DNA of 64,000 nucleotides. Origin: Ancistrus triradiatus (taxonomy: Eukaryota; Chordata; Actinopteri; Siluriformes; Loricariidae). The notes under the pieces are model-generated. The model had not been told where the DNA came from. It saw only the letters and a program-made list of their open reading frames with translations, and made no database searches. Shown here one piece after another: positions 56,701 through 64,000 of the stretch (its first letter is position 1; each line of letters begins with the position of its first letter). Both the position numbers and the translations under genes were made by a program. The stretch lies in assembly GCA_025084515.1 (NCBI GenBank), contig JAJAGP010000338.1, positions 170,054-234,053 on the forward strand, written 5' to 3'.

Positions 56701-57599
56701 AGGAGAAGATGGGGCTTTTCAAAATAGCAGGTCAAATACATTGCTAAATGCTGGTATAAGGGTAAAGACTAACAGATATTGCTGTTCCAATCCTTTGTGA
56801 AACAGATCATTCTTCTTTTCTAATGGTTTAACGTGACAAACTCATGCTGCTCTAAGCGTGTTCTTCAGCACATACATCTAGTGAGGAAGGTAAGTCCAGA
56901 CCTGTTGACAGACCCTGCAAATTTGAAGGGGTTAAATGATGTTTATCCCGCTCGTTTCCTCTCTTTAATCCCATCCTCCTTTCGCATCTGTCACCATCCC
57001 TCTCTCTTTTACCTCTCCTCTCACATTTGCCTACACCAAACACTGACAGCTTATATAACCCAGTTCCAAACTTAGCTTCCTATTTGAACCGTGGCATCCA
57101 CTTCTGTTTCTTCCTCCCGCACATGACTCATATTCGCTATTATGCTTCACACAGGGACAGCATCGGCGGGGGAAAACGCGAGAAAAAAAGAGAGGAAACA
57201 CATTTAAATGATTTAAACCAGCAGCAATAGAGTTCGACCCATGCGGGCCATCGGGGGCTGTTGGTGCAGGGGCATACAGGTGGGCGAGAGGGAAGGGAAC
57301 ACCACTATCAAGCTGGCATCCTGTGAAAACGAGAGTAGGAGGTGGATATCAGTGTGTTACTGGAAGGTGTGAATAGAAAAATGGTGGGAGGTATTTTTTC
57401 AAACTGCTTCTAGAAATGGCAAGATTCCTCTCACTTTCTACTTGCTTCATTTAATCCATGTCCAAAGGAGAAACTGTTGTTTGAGAAACTGTCAAAACAG
57501 CCGACTGTCACACGGTTGATGTCAATTACAGCTACAGTAATTCATCACTTTCCTCACACATAAAGCTACAGTACGTTACAATGGGATACGTTACTAAGG
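56701..57599. other. Unique DNA
   Basis: Nothing recognised. Confidence 0.35.
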
Positions 57600-57762
57600 G
57601 CACTATAGAAACACCAATTAACCTAAAACACACGTCTTTGGAAAGGGGAGGAAACCAGAGTACCCAGAGTAAACCCAAGTGGACACGAAGAGAACATGCA
57701 AACTCCACACAGGTGGAGTCCAAGGTTCGGATCGAAGCAGGGACGCTGGAGCTGTGAGGCTA
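57600..57762 (-). mobile_element. DANA-like SINE, minus strand
   Basis: CACGTCTTTGGAAAGGGGAG, AGAACATGCAAACTCCACAC and GCTGTGAGGCTATTCACTGC are the body, middle and head of the DANA-like SINE read backwards. Confidence 0.7.
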
Positions 57763-58149
57763 TTCACTGCAGCATAACTTTTGAGAACAGTTTTAGATGA
57801 ACTCTGACCGTTTCTAATCACTGCAGATGTTCTAAGAAGTGGAAGTGTTAGGATCTCCAGCTGAGATGATTCACTGCAGCAGGTACTGCAGGTGGCTCCA
57901 GATGAAACACGGATAGTGTAGGGGAGATCTAAACGGAGCCTAGGTGTGAGCGAGTGAGTGAGTGTGTAGTCCTGTCTTGTGTCCACTGTTTAGATAGATA
58001 AACAGATTGATAGATAGATAGATAGAAAGAACTTTACTGATCCTGAAGGAAACTGCAATAGTGATACACACAATTGCACAACATGTGGTGGTGGACAAAA
58101 ATCTGTGACTAATAATGAACATGCTGTTTCATTCAGCAGTTTTCTCTGT
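57763..58149. other. Unique DNA with a (GATA)n run
   Basis: A (GATA)n run at about 57995-58025 is followed by ACTTTACTGATCCTGAAGGA with AACTGCAATAG, a pair often seen where a fish retroelement ends in a GATA tail. Confidence 0.45.
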
Positions 58150-58505
58150 TTTCCTTACAAATCAAATAATCCGTGTAACAATTTGAGCGAAAAGTTGAAT
58201 CTTTGGAAGCACTCTCATAGTATTTGGTATGATCCCCTTTATCCAGAATTATTTCACAAAATTCCAAAGAGCATCTTGTGATGTTACTGAATTTTTGGGC
58301 ATGTAAATGTCCAAAGAAGTTTAGGTCAGTGGAACATGGCGAATACTGAAATGTATGTATTTATTTCAAAGATTCAACGTTTCACTCAGATTATTCTGAC
58401 TGTATGGTTTATAATGGAAAACATTGCAATACATTAAAGAAAAGTGCAAAAAAGAAGCATTTTCCCTAGAGGTGTCAGACTTTTCTTCCTACTGTATACA
58501 CTGTA
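58150..58505. mobile_element. Probable Tc1/mariner-type non-autonomous fragment
   Basis: The right end GAGGTGTCAGACTTTTCTTC with CTACTGTA has the layout of a terminal repeat. No matching left end or coding sequence was found, so the assignment is tentative. Confidence 0.35.
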
Positions 58506-58839
58506 TGAACATAAGAGTGATAAATGAAAGTGTTTTACAAAGATCTAAAAAAAATTTGCATATAAAGTCAATAAATATATCTAAATATAAAATATAAGTC
58601 CATATCTCATAATGGTCTAATACTCTCTAATAATAGTGTGTAGCTCACTACCATAGGGACCCAGGTTCAGCTCATAGCAATGCCTTCCAGCATGGTCAAG
58701 CATCACATCCAGACAGGAGGAAGTAGAGGATCATCCCTCACTGCTGCAACAGTGAAACCTGCCCAGTCCTGCAATGGTCTGGATCCCATACAGCTTACAG
58801 CTGCTTTCTATAGTGACAGTGGTAACTATTTAGTTTGAC

Positions 58840-59140
58840 CTTCCCTTAGACTTGAGCAATAGCAGCATCTGGAAGCTTCATCAGCATGCCAAGTTGACCC
58901 TTACCATCAGAAGAAGCTTGATCAGGAATGGTCTTTTTGGAAGGATAGTAGCCAAGAAATCACTTTTTTGGAAAAGGAACAGGGTGAAAAGTGTAATATA
59001 TGCTGAAACTCACAAAGACTGGGATGAAGATCAGTGGGAAAGAGTGACGAATCCAAGTTTGAATTGTCAGCAGTATGTTACATTTGGTCATACTATTGTA
59101 TTGATAAAGCAACAATTCTAATGGTGACCTAAGACTTTTG
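58840..59140 (+). mobile_element. Tc1-like relic, family H copy 2
   Basis: The frame from 58852 encodes LTIRRSLIRNGLFGRIVAKK, then RNRVKSVIYAETHKDWDEDQ and WERVTNPSLNCQQ, where LWSDESKF would be expected. The first catalytic block is therefore lost. It shares the LIRNG.FG theme with 24972-25195. Its right end reads GACCTAAGACTTTTGTACTG. Confidence 0.7.
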
Positions 59141-59149
59141 TACTGTGTG

Positions 59150-59617
59150 TATATATAGTACCAGTAGCCTATATATAGTATAGTACCAGCCAAATGTTTG
59201 AACACACCTTGGACTTGTTCAATGTTTTCTCATTATTTTTATTATTTTTCTAGATTTAATATTAATATTGGAGACATCAGAACTATGAAGGGCCACGTAT
59301 GGAGTTATGTAGTAAACAAAACAATGTTAAACGAACTACAATACGTTTTATACTTTAGATTTTTCAAAGTAGCCACCTTTTGCTTTGACGACAGCTTTGC
59401 ACACTCTTGGCATTCTCCCAAATCAGCTTTACAAGGTCATCACCTGGAAAGGGTTTCAATTGTTTGTTTATCACCGTTTTGTTTACTACATGATTCCATA
59501 CGTGTTCCTTCATAGTTTTCATGTCTTCAATATTAATCTACAATGTAGAAAACATTTAAAAATGAGGAAAAACACTGGGTGAGAAGGTGTTTCCAAACTT
59601 TTGACTTGTACTGTGTG
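59150..59617. mobile_element. Tc1/mariner deletion derivative with long inverted ends
   Basis: The left end TAGTACCAGCCAAATGTTTG (beginning about 59177) matches the reverse complement of the right end, GTACAAGTCAAAAGTTTGGA. Pairing continues inward for about 130 bp through AACTATGAAG and ATGTAGTAAAC. The centre, about CAAAGTAGCCACCTTTTGCT, belongs to the same family. No transposase is left. Confidence 0.8.
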
Positions 59618-59655
59618 TATACAAGTACATATACACACACACAAATATATAAAGT

Positions 59656-60127
59656 TCTATTTTGGTCTCATTCATCCACAAAACATTCTTCCAGTAGCCT
59701 TCTGGCTCGTCCACGTGATCTTCAGCAAACTGCAGACGAGCAGCAATGTTCTTTTTTGAGAGCAGTGGCTTTCTCCTTGCAGCCCGCCATGCACACCATT
59801 GTTGTTCAGTGTTCTTCTGATGGAGGACTCATGAACATTAACATTAGCCAATGTGAGAGAGGCCTTCAGTTGCTTAGAAGTTACCCTGGGCTCCTTTGTG
59901 ACCTCGGCAGCTATTACACGCCTTGCTCTTGGAGTGATATTTGTTGGTCGACCACTCCTGGGGAGGGTAACAATGGTCTTGAATTTCCTCCATTTGTACA
60001 CAATCTGTCTGACTGTGGATTGGTGGAGTCCAAACTCTTTAGAGATGGTTTTGTAATCTTTTCCAGCCTGATGAGCATCAACAACTCTTTTTGTGAGCTC
60101 CTCAGAAATCTCCTTTGTTCGTGCCAT
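59656..60127 (-). pseudogene. Tc1-like transposase pseudogene, family B, N-terminal half
   Basis: Reading on the minus strand from ATG at 60127 the frame is open for about 150 codons. MARTKEISEELTKRVVDA and SKEFGLHQSTVRQIVYK form the first helix-turn-helix. LPRSGRPTNITPRARR is the linker, and VTSKQLKASLTLANVNVHES with IRRTLNNNGVHG is the second. A frameshift follows near KGESHCSQKR. At the broken edge the first catalytic block reads WMNETK: the aspartate is replaced by asparagine. The rest of the catalytic domain is missing. This is the best-preserved DNA-binding domain in the window. Confidence 0.9.
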
Positions 60128-60486
60128 GATACACTTCCACAAACATGTTGAGAAGAGCAGGCTTTGATAGATCCCTGTTCTTTAAATAAGAGCCCACTCA
60201 CACCTGATTGGCATCCCATTGATTGAAAACACCTGACTCTAATTTCACCTTCAAAGTAACTGCAAGTCCTAGAGGCTCACATACTTTTGCCACTCACTAA
60301 TATGTAATATTGGATCATTTTCCTCAATAAATAAATGACCAAGAATGATATTTTTGTCTCATTTGTTTAACTGGGTTCTCTTTATCTACTTTTTGGGCTT
60401 GTGTGAAAATCTGATGATGTTTTAGGTCATATTTATGCAGAAATATAGAAGATTCCAAAGGGTTCACAAACTTTCAAGCACCACTG
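59656..60486 (-). mobile_element. Tc1-like element, family B copy 6, minus strand
   Basis: The right terminus CTTTCAAGCACCACTG with the long inverted repeat is well preserved; it is followed by TGTA. The left side is cut at about 59656 within the catalytic domain, next to a CA/TA-rich tract. Confidence 0.9.
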
Positions 60487-60799
60487 TGTATGTGTATGTA
60501 TATATACTATATATATATATTCACAATGCATATCAAATGAATACAATAAACTGTAATAGTGATTCAGTGTAGTTCAGCACGATCCCGTTCACTCTAACCA
60601 GGATGAATGAATGAGCTGGTGAAGCACTGTTGTACTTTCTGATTGTGCCTTTTTTGTTTAGGCACAGTGTGAGCTAAATATGCACTCAGCAGGGGACAGC
60701 TTCCTAAAAGTCAATGATGTCCCCCGGCACAGAAACACTTTCGGTTTTGCAGTCCTAGTTTGTGCATGACCGTGAGGTCCACAAGGATCTGGGGTGCCA

Positions 60800-61015
60800 C
60801 ATTTCTTATTTTGGGGTTATACTGAAGCTCTGCATTTAAGGCTCTGGGCTACTGATTGGAAGATTTTGCTCAAAATCAAGCCTCCTTGGCTGCCAGTGGG
60901 CTCTTACAAACTTAACCCTGTCTGCTTCAGGGGTGCTGTACCAAGGCTGCACTCAGACTCTGGATTTGTTTCTAGGCTGCATGTGAATTTCATGTGTAAT
61001 GACAATACATGCTGG
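60800..61015 (+). mobile_element. tRNA-derived SINE, decayed
   Basis: AAGGCTCTGGGCTACTGATT, CTTAACCCTGTCTGCTTCAG and GGGTGCTGTACCAAGGCTG occur in the usual order of a fish SINE, ending in a decayed ATTTCATGTGTAATGACAA block. Confidence 0.65.
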
Positions 61016-61379
61016 GTTTTTTTGTGCCCATTGGTGAAAGACTCATTGATTCGAGCTCAGCAGAGGTCTCTTATTCAAAAACCGCCCGTGATACTGGCTT
61101 TGATTAGTCACAGCAGATGTTTGTGGAGAGAAGAGAGCAACATACAATAGCAAGAAAGGAAAATATGTCTGACCATATCTTAAAATGTGACTTGTGTTGT
61201 AAACAAGTGTTTAACAAAAGTATCAAAAATGTAAGAATTTGTCAATACTACAGCATGGCAAATTGTCTAAAACTTTTGTATGATAACATGAAATAAATAT
61301 TGCTTTAAAAAGTGCCACACTGTGTCGTGTTTCACTCTGATGGCATATGACAAATACATTGTTATGGACTGAAATCCAA
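61016..61379. other. Unique DNA
   Basis: Nothing recognised. Confidence 0.35.
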
Positions 61380-61600
61380 GCGCATCCAACATCTGGTGAA
61401 ACCAAACGCCCAAAATATACCATATCTAGTGTAAAGAAAGCTGGAAATGGGCAAGTACACTAAATTCTTGAGGAAAATCTGCTAGACCGCGAATGATGGG
61501 CTGATGGTTCACCTTCCAGCATGAGCCCAACCCTAAACACACCACCAAATACCAATTTGCTCAAGTGATGACAAGAAAGTTTGAGACGACACCTAGGCTG
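61380..61600 (+). mobile_element. Tc1-like relic, second-aspartate region
   Basis: TTCTTGAGGAAAATCTGCTA and GTTCACCTTCCAGCATGAGC with CCAACCCTAAACACACC correspond to the ENL and FxxDNDPKHT blocks of Tc1 transposases. The aspartate codon has become unreadable (QHEPNPKHT-like). Confidence 0.55.
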
Positions 61601-62664
61601 GGCTTTTCATAAAACTACGCCGTGACAACATCTATGGTTAAAAGTGCTATGCAAATCAAAATTGAACTGAATTTAAAATTGTACGTCTGTAGCGAGAACT
61701 CATGTACGCTGCAGCTCGGCTGAAACCCAGTTACTTTCATCTCCCGCAGAGAACAAGAACACAAACACAATTAATGTGAGTAGACGAGGCTAAAAGTGTG
61801 CAGCTAACTAAGGTAAATTCTCTTTCGGAATAAGGGTTATTTTTCCCATTGCATCCAGGACAAAGAAAGGCTTAAAGTTTGTAAGTAGGTCACATTTTTT
61901 CTTTTGAAGCAGCTCTGATATTTCTTTTACATGACCTGTGAGAAGACGGTTTTTAATCAGATCTGCTTGGAACAAATCCCTCAAAAGTCAGGAGGAAACG
62001 ACAGGTGATGCAAGATGAAAACTTTTGTGTGCGTTCGCAGTGAACTCGGCGACACAAACAATCGTAACAACTTTATTCCCTTCCTTTCCTAATTGCCTGG
62101 TTCCGAATTCATCATTCTGCCTTTATTCCCCACTGTGCAACATGTGTTCTCTCCCTCTCTCCCTCTCTCTCGCATTCTCTCACTTCCTCATGGGTGGAAG
62201 ACAGCGAGCAAAACAGCGAGCCACTAGACTCCCCGATAAAATCAATGTTTAATTCAAATTGCTGGAGGCCATTGACAGAAACAGTGGAAGTCTTTCATCT
62301 ACAAAGGAAAGCTCAGAGTCTTCTTGCAAATCTCTCTGAATTAACGCAGATGTCACGAGCTGTCCCATTTATTAGGCCGAGTGCATGCTCTCACTGACAC
62401 GAAAAAGATCTGAGGGGCCTCGCACACAGGCACGTCCGTCGCACATGCCCAGTGAACTCACGCCTCTGACGCCGTGTGTGTGAGTCCCATGTATAATGTA
62501 GCCCTGAGCGACCATTTCTGAACATCTAACTAAGCTAAAAGCCGTTTCCACAAACCTGAGGTCTCACACGTCACGCCTGTCTACAGTCTTCCAGTCTGCT
62601 GCATATATAAGTAGAGTCGCTCTACAGTGCATATAGAAAATCCTGTCAAAATCCTTAACGTCTG
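61601..62664. other. Unique DNA
   Basis: No gene recognised. A (CT)n-rich stretch lies at 62149-62172. Several CpGs are kept near 62400-62480. Confidence 0.35.
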
Positions 62665-62667
62665 TCG

Positions 62668-62795
62668 CATTACATTTACATTTCATCATTTAGCAGACAC
62701 CCTTATCCAGAGCGACTTACAACTTATACAATCTCACAATTCAAGTAATTTTCAGTTAAGGGTTTTGCTCAAGGACCCAACAGTGGAAGCTTGTT
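62668..62795 (-). mobile_element. tRNA-derived SINE, head missing, minus strand
   Basis: TTTACATTTCATCATTTAGC, then AGACACCCTTATCCAGAGCG and GCTCAAGGACCCAACAGTGG, is the reverse complement of the SINE 3' half at 46.6 kb. The tRNA head is absent. Confidence 0.75.
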
Positions 62796-62796
62796 T

Positions 62797-63023
62797 TTTT
62801 TGTTAGAATGGATTGTTGATGTTCAATAACACCAAAAAAAAGTTCAGTTTATAATTAACATTATCTCAGACATTGGACTCAGCTGGTCTCAGCAACAATT
62901 TCCGAGTCCACCTTACCTCAAGACCGAGACAAGTTCGAGTCCAAATGAGGTAGAAACCCAGACAAGATCAAGGCCGCTCGTTTATGGTCTCGAGACTGGA
63001 CTTGAGTACTACAGCACTACTAG
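62797..63023. mobile_element. hAT-like element fragment, related to 46.2-47.5 kb
   Basis: The sequence matches 47300-47501: GTTGATGTTCAATAA, GTCCAAATGAGGT and CCGCTCGT, and the terminus GTACTACAGCACTACTA. The left end of the element is missing. Confidence 0.75.
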
Positions 63024-63504
63024 AGAACCTGGTGAAAACCCACTTTGACATGGGAAGAAAATGCAAAATACACACTGGACTGGGAACCAAACTGGGATCT
63101 CTGGAGTCACAGAAAAAGGGGCAAAAAAATCAATTAAAATATTTCAATTCACTTCTCTTGACTTTACTTTCCTATGAGCTGGGTTATTTTGATTTGTTCT
63201 ACCATGCTCAGACACATCAACATCTGTAAAACTATGAAAACAAGTTAAGAAATTTGAATATGTAGAAATGTTTCCAAAACATCCAGTTATATTACATTGA
63301 AGATGGCAGAGCGAATCAGATTTCTTTCTCAAATCACATTTTTTGGCGGATTAAGAGCAAATTAAAAGAGATCAAATCTCAAACCAGACTGTAGTCAATG
63401 GTGTATCAAGATCGGCCAAAAAAAAAGGTCACCACCTGGATTTAACTAAGCAAATAGCTAAATAGTTAAAAAAGAGCCTCCAATTGGATAATTACTACAT
63501 TGGT
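63024..63504. other. Unique DNA
   Basis: Nothing recognised. Confidence 0.35.
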
Positions 63505-63980
63505 GAATATGTTTCAGTTGGCAACAAGTTCCTTATCCCGAACTGATACAGTGAGTAGCTTCTCATATGCTAAACAACCATGTAGAAAGACACTTCCTGT
63601 GGTCGTGGAAGAAATGTTCATGTGTTTCAGAAGGGTCAAATTGTGAAAGTGGTTCAGGGAGCATGAGCCATCATTTTCACACATGGATTGTCCATCACAG
63701 AATCCAGACCTGAACCTCATTGACAGTCTTTGGGATGTGCTGGAGGAGACTTTGTGCAGTGGTTTGAATCTCCCATCATCAGTACAAGATCTTGGGGGAA
63801 AATTAATGTAACTCTGGATGGAACTGCTTCTGCAGTGTCACATTTATTTCTGTCCAGAGTTGCATTCATTTTTAAATAATCTTGTATTGATGATGGAAGA
63901 TTTGGACCACTCCGCAAAGTCTTCTCCAGCACATCCCAATAATAATTATCTCAATAAGGTTCAGGTCTTTTTTAGATGAT
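63505..63980. mobile_element. Palindromic Tc1-like transposase relic
   Basis: Plus strand 63695-63825 encodes PDLNLIDSLWDVLEE followed by TLCSGLNLPSS, a C-terminal transposase block. The following 140 bp are its reverse complement: the minus strand reads MLEKTLRSGPNLPSSIQDYL. The centre lies near 63830. In the plus arm the glutamate after LNLI is aspartate. Both arms are pseudogenes. Confidence 0.7.
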
Positions 63981-64000
63981 TTAACTATTTGCTTAGTTAA

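Noticed and set aside
59579..60151. 190-codon plus-strand frame
   Set aside because: It is the antisense shadow of the family B transposase on the minus strand, which has the recognisable domains.
1..64000. A previously undescribed multi-gene system such as defence or biosynthesis
   Set aside because: There is no cluster of intact genes on either strand. The coding similarity recognised is Tc1 transposase debris, so I cannot support a new system here.

Overview
This window looks like a gene-poor stretch of a teleost fish nuclear genome, most plausibly an ostariophysan such as a catfish. It is AT-rich and packed with decayed Tc1/mariner DNA transposons of several sequence families, together with tRNA-derived SINE fragments, hAT-like non-autonomous elements, (CA)n/(TA)n microsatellites and short retroelement tails. 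The species call is inference from repeat content. There is no prokaryotic, plasmid or organellar signal, no CRISPR array, no rRNA or functional tRNA gene, and no complete host protein-coding gene that I can defend. The open reading frames that resemble a known protein are all pieces of Tc1-type transposases.

Layout. 0-10 kb: a deleted Tc1 copy (family A), a second Tc1 family (B, two copies), a long inverted-repeat element at 3.7-4.4 kb, a DANA-like SINE, and a three-copy tandem array of a short element with inverted ends (5.4-6.8 kb). 10-23 kb: mostly unique AT-rich DNA with SINE and retroelement-tail fragments, a family C deletion derivative (17.4 kb), a family B copy on the minus strand (18.6 kb), and a 157-bp direct duplication flanking family C. 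23-35 kb: two further family A copies with large transposase remnants, relics of other Tc1-like families, and an hAT-type element (29.7 kb). 35-46 kb: a nearly full-length family B copy (37.9 kb) and older relics. 46-64 kb: an hAT-like element with an 8-bp target duplication and three SINE copies inside it (46.2-47.5 kb), a repeat-poor CpG-retaining block (47.5-48.95 kb), a family C copy keeping all three catalytic acids (51.5 kb), a repeat-poor interval with one exon-like segment (52.4-56.4 kb), a nest of four Tc1-like fragments (58.1-60.5 kb), and a palindromic Tc1 transposase relic at the right edge.

Function. The elements would once have moved by cut-and-paste transposition (Tc1, hAT) or by retroposition (SINEs). 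Every transposase copy here is broken by frameshifts, stops or deletions. Deletion derivatives that keep terminal inverted repeats could only have moved with transposase supplied from elsewhere. The parts most likely to matter to the host are the repeat-poor, CpG-retaining stretches (47.5-48.95 kb, 54.2-55.7 kb, 20.6-21.2 kb) and two weak exon candidates (7.9 kb and 55.6 kb). I could not link any of them to a named gene. Family names A to I are my own labels for sequence groups inside this window.
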